64,000 nt of DNA, from positions 237,120,088 through 237,184,087 of the forward strand of contig NC_134700.1 of the NCBI RefSeq assembly GCF_043290135.1, given 5' to 3'. The DNA comes from Rhipicephalus microplus. Its lineage: Eukaryota; Arthropoda; Arachnida; Ixodida; Ixodidae. A program made the translations under genes and the position numbers. Within the stretch, counting starts at the first letter, position 1. The number at the start of each line of letters is the position of its first letter. Shown piece after piece: positions 49,850 through 61,803 of this stretch. The notes under the pieces were generated by a model. It saw only the letters and a program-made list of their open reading frames with translations, did no database searches and was not told where the DNA came from.

Positions 49850-50190
49850 GTTTTCGCTCGCAACCAAAGACGACATTACCGACACTTAAATTCATGCGGA
49901 ACAAGCTCTTTTACGCTATCTCGTTAGAAAAGGAGAAAGGATTATCAGCTTTACATAGGTTAGGAAATGTTGAATTTCACTACTTTTCTCTCGCCTGTCG
50001 ACGACCTCCGTTCGCAAGGATGACGTCGCAATTAATGCCTGTACGCATACTGCACACGTATAACAAACTCCATCCCATACATCAAGTCATATACCAGTTC
50101 TGTACCTGTCTGCTACATGGGCGTGCAGGTTTTTCTCCTTTGTCTCTGCCAAACTTGGCCTCTCTTCGTTAATGCCCAAGTTTGTTCCTC
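49850..50190. other. unassigned region
   Basis: No gene is supported; frames are short. Confidence 0.4.
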
Positions 50191-50194
50191 TGGC

Positions 50195-50480
50195 AAAGCT
50201 CTGTATATAAGCTTGAAGGGCGCCTCGCTTGCGGCCAGAGTTGAGGCGTAGTACGAGAGGCTGAGGGGGGCACGTATGGGGCTGGGTGAAAGGGGGGAAG
50301 AGTTCAGCTCGGCACGACCGGAAGCGATTTATAAAGGCGCGTGCGCAACGTGCCCCGAAGAAACGGCGGGCTGCGGCAGAGAAGCCGTTAACTTCGCTTT
50401 CCCTCTCTCTATCCCTTCTCTCTCTCACTCGAAGGAATTCTAGGATAGGTATACTTTCCGGCTCGGTAGAAACGTGCTGC
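50195..50480 (+). promoter_or_regulatory. possible TATA promoter with GC-rich start region
   Basis: TGTATATAAGC near 50200 is a good TATA-box match. It is followed 20-40 bases downstream by GC-rich sequence (GGGCGCCTCGCTTGCGGCC). A second TTTATAAAGGCGCG lies near 50328. No coding exon could be tied to either. A repeat edge or chance is possible. Confidence 0.2.
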
Positions 50481-53160
50481 GTTGCGTAAACTGTCAATGT
50501 AGAGCACATTTCCGTGGTGTGCGTCTGCGACTAGTGCAATGGGCTCACTTCTACCGGAATATGTCGCAAGTTTCTCTGCCTGTTCTTGTCGTAGTTAACA
50601 CATTATTTTACAGTCAAAAACAGGTCGGAGCTAGCTAAATGAAAAAAAGTAATGCTGATATTGCTCGCGTGATCAAGTTACCAACTTACATCATACCAGC
50701 ATACTATGCTTCTCTGTCGTATAAATGTACGTATATTTGTGTTCAAGGCTGATCATGTAGCACATTCGTTCAGCGAAACGCTCAAATGGCATGCGCCAAG
50801 AAGAGGCAGGCTATTGAATGAGTCTTGTCTATGAACATGTTATTTTTAGCAGAAATAAGTGCGAGCTGGATTTCTAGCTAACCGTGAAGTCTGCGAATAA
50901 TTTTTTATTTCGGAAGGAATTTAGTCACGCGATGTGGTTGGACATACAAATTACGACGCTTTGTACGTTGTAAAAAGAAAGTGCCGTTGACGGCGACCAC
51001 GTCGTCTGAGAGCAAGGGAATGGTACGGCAAGAATCGCTTTATGCAGTGCTTTTAGCGCAGACCTTGAATACGTTCATCCATCGAAAGCAAACGGGATAC
51101 ACACGTCTTTTAGAGCTACTATGTTGGAGAATATGTAGTGCATACGTCACAAAAGGGGCAACCTTTTACGAAACCAGACATCGCGTTCCAAGTGCTCACC
51201 AAAGCTACATGGACGCGTACAGTTCGGATATCGTGTTTTGAAATGTCACCTTATAAACGAGCTACCGTGGATGCGCTTAACACTTCTATAGCTGCATTTG
51301 CTTTCATGAATCAGGAAAAGTGACCAATACCTTTCGTAAGTATGGTGCCAATTTTACCACTGTTAGTTCTTGCCGACTACGCTTGTTGTGAATGCAACAG
51401 CTCGCGCTTTGTAGCTTTCTCTTCGCTGCACAGTTTTCGTGAAAAACAGGTCTGCCTACTCGAGCCATCATGGCCTCTTTATAGTTGCGAAAGTGAGCCA
51501 ACTTGAATCGAGCAAATAAAAAAAAAAACTAGTCTCGTAAGAGGAGCTGACGGGGAATGACAGTAGTTTCTTAGGGTGTGGGGACGGCTCTCAAAGAGCA
51601 ACCAATTCAGGACACAAGTCAAGCACGCTACAAGCTAAGCAAGGCGCGATGGAAGGAAACTCAGTGAACAACAGCAATAGCAAAGGAAAAAAGAGTGCTC
51701 TTTTTCAAAGTGGCTTGGCTGTTGCATCTTCATTGCGTCCTCCATCGCCTCCGCTACTTCCTCGCGCCTTCCAAGAGTCTTCCAAGCTCCTTTATATACT
51801 AGACGCTTTTTTTTATGTGGTCCTGCTAGCAGCAGTGTTAGCTGCACTCGACCCGGCAATGTTTTGACTCGGCGCGCGTGCCCGCTGCACGCTGGTGAGT
51901 CTCAGCCAACCGGGTTAATGAGGCTCCACCTCCTCCCGGTTACGGTTTCTCGCTACCGCAAAAGAAAAGAAAAGACGAGAGGATAAGTCAAGCACGAGGG
52001 ACTTCTTCGAAGAAGCCGCTTACTCGGAGGCGCTTATGATAATAGGGCTGCAGTACACCCATGACTGCGCTCTTTGCACGGCGTGTTTTACCTCCAGCAC
52101 CTAGTGCGACTATCGAGATATACCAATTTTGTTCGCAAGGCAAGTAAGTGCGTGCGTGCGAGGAAAGCATTCAATAAAGAGCCCAAGCAGGTTGATCAAC
52201 CTTGACAATCACCAGAAGTGCTGTTTACACGAACTTCTAGTGGGTCTATGAAAGTGTGTGTATACTGCGTTGCAGGGTTTACTTGTAACCTAATGTGCCT
52301 GTTCTAATCACCTGTATGCCTTGTCAGTTAAGCTCGTCTTCTTTAACCGTTGAGTACTGAGAACACTCGATGGTTTTCCGAAAATTTCGTTGATCGAAGT
52401 TCTGTTTAGACTGCCGGATCTTCTAAAAGTTGGCTACAGGACTGTGTGCACAAAGAGAATGTACATGGACATCATTTTGATAGGCTTTTCCAGTATTTAG
52501 GTTTCGTGACGATGGCGCCAGAAAACACAGCTTTCTGTGTACAAATGAGTATGTTCTACTTACGATTACGCGGGCGATCTTCTTGTTGGCAAGTTACAAA
52601 CCTCACGAAGTATACTATGCAAAAAAAACTGACACGCTATAGAGGTGAATGGCAAGGCCTCTGCGAAAGCAAACTTAATGGGACAGCGTTTCGAAACCAC
52701 TTGATGAAAATAATTTCTATATGAATCTCAAACACTTTTTGTTCAAGTAAGTGCTACCATCCATAGTAGCAAGGCCGGCAACTGGTCGAGTTTACTAGGT
52801 AAGGTTCCATTATGGTCAAAGCTGTGCGAACAACACAAGGAAGACACTCGTTGACAGGCGTTCACTGTATTTCCTTCAATCTCCCAAAGTGGGTAACCGC
52901 AAAGTGTTGAGGAACCAACCAGCCAACCATGTTGTTAGCGCCCCTTTACCTATAAGGAATCCTTAATTAAACGGCCATCCCCGCATACATGTGCTTTATC
53001 ACTGCCCGGACGTACTGAAAGCTCCACGACTGCGGGAATGCAAACTTCTTCAGATTTTGACGGGACATAATGACAGGGACCCGTAGTAATACATGGTATA
53101 TTCGGCACAGATAAGAAAAATAAAGGATTGCTCAGGCCCTTGCATATCCTTCGAATTTGG
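50481..53160. other. unassigned region
   Basis: No gene could be supported. Near 52995-53085 the plus strand reads HVLYHCPDVLKAPRLRECK, which resembles the zinc-knuckle end of RNase H LINEs (H-x4-C), but flanking motifs are missing. Confidence 0.4.
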
Positions 53161-53183
53161 AGCTAGCTTGTTTGATGATCTTT

Positions 53184-53720
53184 TCAACAGCCGGGAAGCT
53201 CCGTGTCACACCATCTACATCCTCCGTACCAATAAGCCAGTCGCCTAGTTTCTTTCGCACGCCTTGGGCTTGTCTGTCCGCTCGATGAGGATCGTTCCCA
53301 GAGCGGCCGAAGCCCGGCGGCTAATGGGAGGGCCACTCTGAGCACCTCGCCGGAAAGGACACTGCCACCACGAGTTCCGGCGGCCATCGTCTCGCTAATG
53401 GGAGGCGTCCCATACCGCCTTCGCAGGGTCGCGCCTGCCCTTACCCTTCCTTATTTGCTTTTTCCGCTCCCCGGTCTGATGCCTGACTTCTTCGCGAAGC
53501 GTTCTCCCTATCTTCGCACTGGACCCTTGTGACCATACCTCGCTCAATGGTTTGCCCGTTGGTAGGGTGTTCTTGAGATCCATATTTTACTCCCTCACCC
53601 CACTGCCCGTGCCTATACAACCCTTGATTAACGGAGGCAGCTCCGAATCGTGTCCGGCGTGCGCATCTAAGCATCTCGGCGAAGATGAGTGCGCGCTGAG
53701 GACCCCCCCGGTCGATGTAC
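53184..53720 (-). other. GC-rich block with open minus-strand frames
   Basis: Three minus-strand frames overlap or follow one another: 53441-53674, 53395-53583 (ATG; Lys/Arg-rich, 62 residues) and 53184-53387 (ATG; 67 residues). The word GCTAATGGGAGG occurs at 53321 and 53394. None is recognised. GC-rich exons on the minus strand and a GC-rich repeat are both possible. Confidence 0.25.
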
Positions 53721-54570
53721 GTCTCCGTAGAAGAGCGCCGACAATGTTGTTTGCAACATGGCCGTAATTACGAGCTCCCCTCCTTTCCCGCCTCCTTCAC
53801 TAACTCTCTTGCTCCCCATGTACTGCTGGCGGGCCTCCTAACATGCGCCATTTGTTACGTCGTGTGTCGCGTCTCGTTTTGTATTTGTTCTTATTCACTC
53901 TTCGCTTCTTTAGTACCTTGTAATTCGCGATTCCCAACTCGGCTGCTGTTGTTTATAACATGCCGTTCTTCATCTTGCAAAGTGAACGGTAGAAAGACCC
54001 ATCGAGTAGTGCAGTCACTTGTACTTCAGTAACTCTTTTCGGTACACAAGTTCACGGAGACCACCACTGAGAAAATTGATTCGAAGGCAGTTAGCGCTTG
54101 AGTTCTTTTTAACTAGCCCCTTATCGTAAGAAGCACCGCAATTGGCGGTTTAACTATTGAACCACTGGGTTATAGTGTCTTCACTCTGCTGAATTCTACA
54201 TCTAAAGGTCACGGGGTCTCTTTTCTACTGACTCAGATCAAAGATATAGGCTTAAAAATTATACGATTTTCTCCCCCCTCTTCTTTATGTCGCTATACTT
54301 TATAAGCTCGCTACTTGGCTCAATAAAGGAATGTATAAACAAAAATACTTCGTAGCTCTACAAGAAATGAATTATACGTTACATATTTATTAGTCGTTCT
54401 GTCATTTTAATTGCGGCAACGCATCTCCTTTCTGTTCTTGCTCTGTGAGTCAAATGTGCTGTGTTGAATATGTTTATAATATGCTGCATACTGTTCCACC
54501 CTATGCATTGTTATATTTCAGTTTATGCTTCATAATGTCTACGAAACAAAACCTAATTTCAGCGCATAAT
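53721..54570. other. unassigned region
   Basis: No gene is supported. Composition shifts from GC-rich to AT-rich across this stretch. Confidence 0.4.
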
Positions 54571-54574
54571 CTCT

Positions 54575-54935
54575 TACATCGATGGATACACTGATTGCGT
54601 AGCAGGGGTTGTTCTGTCTGTGGACGTATTATTGCAATACAAGTTTTCCCCCGCCATGACATTGACATTAGCAGAACTAGCAACGCTTCAAGATGCTGTG
54701 AAGAGCATACTTCAGCAGGTACCTAATCAAAGAGCCATTTTTTGTGACTCTTGGTTAGCCTTAGAAAGAGCAAGCTGTGTCTTACAGTATGAATTGCACA
54801 AACAATTTGTGTATGAAATAAAGCAGGACTACCACTAAGCGCTTGGGGAGATACACGATGTTATATTTTAGTCGTTGCCGAGCCATTGCGGAACCGAGGG
54901 CAATGATCGCGCTCATGAGGCTTCATAATCGGCAC
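54575..54935 (+). pseudogene. LINE RNase H remnant
   Basis: All four RNase H regions can be followed on the plus strand in order: YIDGYTDC (first Asp), LTLAELATLQ (Glu), RAIFCDSWLALE (Asp), and, after a stop at 54836-54838 and a frameshift, SLPSHCGTEGNDRAHEA (last Asp). It is a diverged relative of the RNase H LINE at 45665-47700. No reverse transcriptase or 3' UTR is recognisable next to it. Confidence 0.72.
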
Positions 54936-55275
54936 CTGAAAAAGACCAGCGGATGCCCATACCGTTCTCGAAAACGGACGCTGCATGGAAACTGCAATTA
55001 GTTGCTCGCTGCATCACGTTTTTTATTGAAATACACAGACTTTATATCCAACACGCACTTGTATTCTAGTGAACAATCCTTGTGCCTTCATGTGCCATCC
55101 CGGATTTTACGAACTGGTGCAATTTTGCTTGTCGCTTGTGGTTGGGTGCACCCTTTACGTGTGGAAATTATCACAACAGCTATGATTTTTTGCTCAAACA
55201 ATCAAGGTAATGTTCGAAATACCGACCGGTTCTCTGTAAAGCCCTGAATCTTTAACGCTAAATTGCAAAACCGAC
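54936..55275. other. unassigned region between two LINE remnants
   Basis: No feature could be supported. Confidence 0.4.
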
Positions 55276-55284
55276 ACCAAGAAC

Positions 55285-55910
55285 AATCTGTTATCCACTT
55301 TAATGTAAGAAGCATGAAAAAAACAAAGGTTATCAACTCGATCATTTTTTTTACTTCATTAACGACAGAATTTGATATACTGGTGTTTTTTTAGACTTGG
55401 CTGCCCACACATAACAACCGCCTTCATTTCAATAACTACGCATAGAACGGCTGCCTACGTCCTAGCGGAAAGTGTGGAGGTCTTGCTGTTTACGTTAAAT
55501 GCCGCTACCCGCACTCTGTACTTGAGGACTGCTGAATAATGACTCCCAGTGTTGAATGTTGGACTGTATCACTGCCTAATGTAATTGTTGCAACAATTTT
55601 TAGACCACCGACTTGAAATAAGAGCTAGTTTATGTAAAATTAAATTCTACCATTGTTCAATTTGTACTCTTGGGTGACGTTAACATAAATCTATTGCATG
55701 ACGATCCGACCTCTCACAATTTCGACAGTGTTATTTCATTCTTAGCATGTTACAATCACATTACTTTACCAACTAGAATCACTATTCACACCGCCACTTT
55801 TTTAGATGCCTGTGTTACAAGCATTCAACCAAGTAGTATTGAATGTGGATTATTGAGTTCGGACATTATAGATCATATTCCAGTTTTTTTGTTTCTTATA
55901 TCAAAATAAT
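55285..55910 (+). pseudogene. CR1-like LINE endonuclease remnant
   Basis: It starts with IHFNVRSM (55293), typical of the N-terminal motif of LINE AP endonucleases. SGKCGGLAVYVK follows at 55464-55499, then TPSVECWTVSLPNVIVATIFRPPT, LGDVNINLLHDD (GD-N motif, about 55667) and SSDIIDHIPVF (SDH motif, about 55857-55890), whose catalytic aspartate and histidine are preserved. Stops interrupt the first half; from 55670 to 55907 one frame is open. Confidence 0.82.
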
Positions 55911-56353
55911 GCGAGAAAGTAAGGTTACAGTTTATAGTTACCTAAATAGAGAAATAAATAAAGATAATTTAAACAAACTCCAATTTCTCGTTCGGAATAT
56001 AAATTGTAATGCCATATGCAATATTGGTGACGTAAATTTTGCATACTCAAAACTCATTTCTCTCTTCTCAGACGCCTATAACAACGCTTTCCTGCTAATT
56101 AAAATAGAATTAAACAGCAAAAGATCAAAAAGCCTTGGATAAGTAAAGAAATACTCGAAAAAATTTGCACTAAGAACAAGATGTACAGTTCCTTCATTTG
56201 GAACCGGCAACCCAGCCTTTTAAAAGAGTATAAAAAGTACCTAAATCTACTGAATAAATATTTCAAGACAGCAAAAAATTTTTTATTGAGCGATTCACGA
56301 GAATCCAAAACGACAGTAGAAAAGTATAAAGAGAAGTAACTAATATAACGAAA

Positions 56354-57850
56354 GTGAAAGATAATAATGTGCTGAACAATATTAGTACGCCGAATGGTAT
56401 GTTGTCCGGTTTTGATTTAGCTTGTGCTTTCAATCAGTACTTTGTCAATGTTGGTAAACACCTCGGTGATCCGCCTAAACTTGACAATTCATTCAACAAC
56501 GCTACTACTTCTTCATCAAAGTCTTTGTTTTTCTCACCCACGTCCCCTGAGGAAGTATTGACTTTCATCAACAAGTTAGAAAATGATGTATCATCAGGTC
56601 GCGACAATACAAGATCAGTTTCCATTAAGTACGTTGCACCTTTCATATCTGACGTATTGGCTTATCTTGCTAACCCAATGCTTACTACAGGCGTGTTTTG
56701 CAATGACCTAAAAATGGCCGAGGTCTGTCCAACGTACAAAGGTGGTAACAGAATCAACATGTCTAACTATCAACCGATTTCTGTGTTGCCAGTATTTTCG
56801 AAATTATTTGAAGGAATCATAAATTACAGGCTTGAATCTTTCTTAACTAAGCGCAACATAATATCGGTTTGCTTGTACGGTTCCCTGAAAAGAACGTCCA
56901 CAGAGCAAGCGCTGCTTGTTAATAAAGATAAAATAATTGAAAACATAGAACGCAAGCTTTATACCTTTGTTCTGTTCTTAGATTTTCAAAAAGCATTTGA
57001 CTGCGTGCAACACAAAATCCTCCTACAAAAGTCAATTACTACGATTCTCGTGGTATTACACTCAGCTTAGTACAAGATTACTTATGTCATAGAATGCAGT
57101 AAGTACGAGCGAATTACATTAAATCTAACCAACTAACTGTCACTTGCGGAGTTTCTCGAGGCTCTATACTAGGACCATTATTGTCTTTAATATATATCAA
57201 TGATATGATCAAATTACCAGGTTCTCATGACATGATCATGTATGCTTATGATACAAATATATTTTTTACAGCGAAATCACTTGTACCAGTGGAGGCTATG
57301 ATAAACGGGTACACAGGTAACCTGCAATCATGGCTAAAATCCAAACATGTTTTCTTTAAATTTATCGAAAACCAGCTACATTTTTATGAGAACGATTAAT
57401 ACTGCAGATTTTTGTACGGTCAATATCCAGTTTGGACACGTAAAGATACACGAGCTTGATTCCATAAAATTTCTAGGTGTCTGGTTCCACCAGAACCTTT
57501 CCTGGAACACGCTCAAAATTAGCGTCTGAAATAAATAAAAGTCTCAGCTTTCTCTACAATTTGACTTGTCTTGTACCCGTTTGGTTGAGACTGAAGATGT
57601 ATTATGCGCTTGTATATTCTAAACCAACCTATTGTATTCTGGTCTGGGATACAACTACGACTACTATCAGAAACTACGAGCACTTCAAAAGAGAGCGTTG
57701 CGATGCATTCATTGTTACTGCAGCAGTCCCCAGGATCATCCCACTTCGCCATTGTTTCGTCATTTTGGTTTGCTTACAGTGAACCAAGTCTACTTATTTT
57801 GTCTGTTGCAGCATATTAAAGTCAATCATTTACATACTCAAAACAATTGA
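56354..57850 (+). pseudogene. CR1-like LINE reverse transcriptase remnant
   Basis: The open frame 56354-57070 gives FNQYFVNVGKHL, then EVCPTYKGGNRINMSNYQPI and SVLPVFSKLFEGII (finger motifs), and the palm A block FLDFQKAFDCVQHK. After a frameshift near 57050, GVSRGSILGPLLSLIYINDM (palm B) and MYAYDTNIFF follow. The catalytic YADD is YAYD (57241-57252), so the first catalytic aspartate is tyrosine. The thumb and C-terminal parts (LDSIKFLGVWFHQNLSW; LRALQKRALRCIHCY) continue in shifting frames to about 57850. Confidence 0.85.
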
Positions 57851-58200
57851 CTAATAATGCATAATATTTTCGAAAACAAAGCCCGTGGGTCTCTAAGACG
57901 CGTACTAACTATGACAAACAAAAATTAACTCATCAGGCGACTGCGGCTATAAATAAAATGTCTAAATTAATTTTGATGTTTCAATGAAAAGATGTAAAAA
58001 GGGAACAAAGAAATATTTATTCGACTCTGGCCTCTGTTAGGTATTGTACTTGCAAGTGTAGCTGATTTATCTATTTATTATGTCATGTGATTAGTTCTCT
58101 TGTTTTGTTAACTGTTGCTAGACAATACAATGAAACCTAGGCATTTCTCAAGCACCCCAGACTTCAGCCCCGGCTTCCTCCTTTGCGTGAAAAAAAAATA

Positions 58201-58550
58201 ATAAACTTCCCTTCACTTCACGTATGCGTATTCTCATTTCAATGGAATGGCTAACAGTACGGCATGATAATTATGGTTCTTTGACGAGATGATCAAACAC
58301 TTCCCATCCTACTAAAACTCAATAACGTGTTCTGGGAACCAAACTATATCTTATTGATGCAAATTCTCTGTCAGAAAAGAAGGTCCTGGGATGTTGGCCT
58401 AAGGTGCCGTGCATGCACCGGGCCACTAAAGCACCTTTGTGCAATTTTAACACGATGGAACTTCACGAGCATCCATAAACTACCATTGCGATTTCTCGCT
58501 GTGCGGGTTCACAGTAGCTTCTATTCTTTTTCCTATTTTTGTTCTTCCTT
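58201..58550. other. unassigned region
   Basis: No feature is supported; it lies between the CR1-like element and a LINE tail. Confidence 0.4.
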
Positions 58551-58554
58551 ACCT

Positions 58555-58668
58555 TATATATTATCCGCCCTTGCTCCCACTGACAGGTCGGGTAACCAAC
58601 CGAGCCAAATTTTGGTTGATCTCCTTGCCTTTCCTTTACTTCTCTGTCTTTCTTTTTCTCGTGGCATT
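58555..58668 (+). mobile_element. LINE 3' tail, diverged
   Basis: GGGTAACCAACCGAGCC, then TGGTTGATCTCCTTGCC, TTTCCTTTACTTCTCTG and a CT-rich end match the 3' UTR of the RNase H LINE in the same order. Orientation is plus. No duplication was found. Confidence 0.6.
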
Positions 58669-58669
58669 A

Positions 58670-59190
58670 TGCACAGTGCCATCGCCATGGAGTACAAATC
58701 AGAGCTCCATATCAAAGACTGGATTTTTATTTGAATCTTCGTGATTATCATGTAGATAAGCTACTGTACTCTCTCTTGGTAGTAGCTATTGGAAATTCTG
58801 CCGCTATATACGATGTCTTTCTTAACATGTACTACATACATTATTCGCTATACCATTACCCGGGCAACAGAGTTTTTGGGGACAACAGGCATGCCCAGAA
58901 CTGGCTTTGTTCTGGAACAATGATTTAACTTTATGTTCAGTGTGTTTCACTTTTGATCCCTCGTAGTCTTTGTGGCGCTTATCGCGACCAACTGCGACCC
59001 TGTGACGCGTGCTCATCTTCTCCTTCTTCCTGTATTTTCTTGTTCCCCGTTTCAAGGTGCAGAATCAAGGCAACCTGTTCTGGTTACCAGTGCTGTCTCT
59101 TCCCTTATTTATGTCTTTCTCTTTGTGTACTCTTCATGATTTACCTTATACTAGCGCTAGGCTGTGAAAATCATACTTGAAGCACGCCTT
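58670..59190. other. unassigned region
   Basis: No feature is supported. Confidence 0.4.
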
Positions 59191-59192
59191 CG

Positions 59193-60023
59193 TCATTTGT
59201 ATGCGTCATTGAAGTTGATGTCGCTGCTAGACCTGTAATACTGTGTTCCGGAAGCTGAGTAATTTGTCATAACTAATACGGGACTATAGCAAATTTTCAT
59301 ACCGTAAACGCCGACCTTCTGCACAACCAAACTGAGCGGCCCATCTCGCTCCAAATCTGCGTTGCGAGCGTCGAGGGACTCGGAGATGTTAGCATCGCCT
59401 CTCTTTATGGCGGACATGGAATAATGTACACGAAAGCGGGGCCACATAAAAGCCGCCCTCGTATTTCTGCTTTCAAGGAGCACGTAGCGGTTCCGCTGAA
59501 AGGCTTCTTCTCGGCGCATACCGTCGGTCTCGGACCGCTTTTCATCGTTGGCATTAATATACGGGAGAGGCCCGCGGCCACGTCCAGCTGAGAAGACCGA
59601 TGACGAAGTGGGGGCCACACACGCGAAAGCTCGCTGCCGCCGTCCAGTCTGCACAGGGTGCACAAAAGCAAAATTTCCGCCACCCTTCCATTCCCGCTTT
59701 TCCCGTATCATCCACTCCCATGATATTGGCCCGTCTGCCGAGAGGCTGTCACCGGCTGTCAAAAAGGGGCTAGCCCAGATACGACGCTTACAAGTGCAGC
59801 GTCCCGCGCACGCACACGGGGTCGCGTGAACACATTGCGTCTCAGCGCAGGGCGGGACAGATGCAGCCGCCGCCTCTGCCTGGGACGGAGATAAAGCGTG
59901 CTTGAATCCTTTTTCGCTCGCAAGAAGGCCGATGAAGCTCCTTCCTTTCAGGACCATTTCTGTCGACTGGCAAGTTATCGGCGTATATAACACAGAACGC
60001 GAGAAGACTTGGCCCAGAACCAA
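59193..60023 (-). CDS. long unrecognised frame in GC-rich DNA
   Basis: This is the longest open frame not explained by a repeat or LINE (276 codons; first in-frame ATG at 59957 leaves 254-255). The N-terminal half has a Cys-rich patch (CVHATPCACAGRCTCKRR), the centre is Arg/Ser/Gly-rich, and the C-terminal part is Tyr/Ser-rich. No domain, signal peptide or membrane segment is evident. The DNA is GC-rich on both strands and a second minus-strand frame (59405-59683) overlaps it, so chance openness is likely. It could equally be a 5' UTR or exon of a gene. Confidence 0.2.
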   Translation of the reverse strand: MVLGQVFSRSVLYTPITCQSTEMVLKGRSFIGLLASEKGFKHALSPSQAEAAAASVPPCAETQCVHATPCACAGRCTCKRRIWASPFLTAGDSLSADGPISWEWMIREKREWKGGGNFAFVHPVQTGRRQRAFACVAPTSSSVFSAGRGRGPLPYINANDEKRSETDGMRREEAFQRNRYVLLESRNTRAAFMWPRFRVHYSMSAIKRGDANISESLDARNADLERDGPLSLVVQKVGVYGMKICYSPVLVMTNYSASGTQYYRSSSDINFNDAYK

Positions 60024-60029
60024 CGTTAC

Positions 60030-61635
60030 CCAGAACGAAGGACAGCGTGGGACTGTGGTAAAGAGGACAATGGCATGACAGAATACATGGCGTTTCTGAG
60101 ATCAAAGCTGTAAATTCGCCTTACATGTGTAATGAGAGAACTGTTCGTGAATGCGTAGCATTATTGGCTCTTGTCGATGTCTTTCCGGGTTTGGGAGAAT
60201 TCCTCGATGAATATTTATATAAGTGGTGTGACAAAAAAAAGCGAGGCTATGTGCGTATTTCGAAAAGAGGGGGGAGTGGGCTAGAGCTGTTTTGATTACT
60301 ATTTCCACCCTCCTATTCTACACATGCGACAAGATTCGGCTTGATGGCGATCCCGCCATTTGGGAGTCCTGCGGCATTGTGTGAGCACGTGCAACTGCAT
60401 GGGGCATGAAAAATTATGTTAGAACCAAGCTGCGTACCACTATCAAGATTCTTGTAAAACTTGAGGAACATTTCGAATCATAACCGATGTTTAAGAAGAT
60501 AAAACTGTCTTATGTGTGTGTTTGAATGGTATAAGCCGTGTTTTTAGGGGAGCCTAAGGTCAGTGATTCGGGGATCTCAAGGTAAGGTTTTAGGGAGCCA
60601 AAAGTCAGCGATCAAAACATTATAAAGGTTAACGACGTGATCCATGCTGACCAAAAATTGAGTGTGTGTGCAGTGGCAGAGTTGGTCAACTCAAATAAGA
60701 AAGCTCTTCGACGCATTTTAGCTGGCGAATTACGCAAAAAAACTATTTGTCCCTAGTTTGCTCCTCAAGTTTTGCCCGATGACTAAAGACATTGTTGTAA
60801 GGACGTGTGTGTGGGCACGTCAGAACACACTACAAACCAGGTAATTTTGTTAAAAGCTGCTGTATTGTGTGGTGAAGCATGCATTTTTATCTATGACCCA
60901 GGAAGCAAGCGCTAGTCTAAGCAAAGAATGTCTACAAAATCCTCAATACTAAAAAAACAAAAAAACACGCGCATCAAATTGAAATTCAAAGCAATATGAA
61001 TGTCTTCTTCAACATTCATGGAATTGTACTGATCGAATGAACTTGTTTACCTCTGTATGCCTCTCCTATCAGGCGAAGTTTATTTCGAGATGCCGGTACA
61101 TCACTTCTACGCGTGTGCGAGTATGCATATGTGCCAAAGCACATCCCTGTCTTTCGACATATGCCACAATGGAGTATTCCTCAGGACTGATATTACCTGT
61201 TTCAGCTTGACCTATGGCTGCATTTGTCTTATCTTGGAAACAGCCGAACGAACACAGCGTCTCCATCTCAGCACGGCTACAGAAAACATGAGCCAACCTT
61301 GCAAACAAATTTTGTTGAGCCTTTTGCATTCCACATTGATCTCAAACACGGAATTATTTTATTGGCAGTAGATGGCTGGTGAAGCTTCATTACTCCAATC
61401 TAAGTCAAATACGAGTGTTATTTAGGAATGGATGGGTTTCATAGGGCAAGTCAATGGCTAGAAAGATTCAAAATGGATTGCTCTAGCTTCAACGCACTGC
61501 ATGCCATCTTGTACCTAATCTCTTGCGTGCGTTCGCGTTGAACGCAATATTATAGAAATAACATACCTACATGAGATCTCGGGCTACATTTACGTTCTGC
61601 TCATGCTAAGTTTAGAGCACGCAACACTAACGCTT
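60030..61635. other. unassigned region
   Basis: No gene or repeat is supported. TATTTATATAAGTGG near 60211 is a TATA-like word. Confidence 0.4.
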
Positions 61636-61652
61636 AATTTCTGCGGCTGCTG

Positions 61653-61752
61653 ATATCCTTCTCTTTCTCTTTTACTCCCCTCTCCCCCTCCCCATGTGTA
61701 GGGTAGCAAACTGGGCGCATAGTCTAGTTAACCTCCCTACCTTTCCTACATT

Positions 61753-61789
<37 letters not shown>
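61653..61789 (+). mobile_element. LINE 3' end with 14-bp TSD and (CT)n tail
   Basis: A 5'-truncated copy of the RNase H LINE 3' UTR: GGGTAGCAAACTGGG, TAGTTAACCTCCCTACC, then about 35 bases of perfect CT. The duplication TTCTGCGGCTGCTG lies at 61639-61652 and 61790-61803. The perfect tail and duplication suggest a recent insertion. Confidence 0.93.
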
Positions 61790-61793
<4 letters not shown>

Positions 61794-61803
61794 GCGGCTG
61801 CTG

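Larger units (their letters stand above)
55280..58200 (+). mobile_element. CR1-like LINE, nearly full ORF2 length, decayed
   Basis: About 2.9 kb carrying, in order, an AP-type endonuclease, a reverse transcriptase and a C-terminal domain of a CR1-like LINE. Many stops and frameshifts break it. The 3' end is not defined by a duplication; a short A-rich stretch (AAAAAAAAATAATAAAC) near 58188 may be its tail. It shares its C-terminal organisation with the minus-strand element at 18416-19700. Confidence 0.85.

Noticed and set aside
52995..53085. HVLYHCP segment resembling a LINE zinc knuckle
   Set aside because: Only half of the knuckle is present and neither RNase H nor a 3' UTR lies nearby; kept as a note in the region entry.
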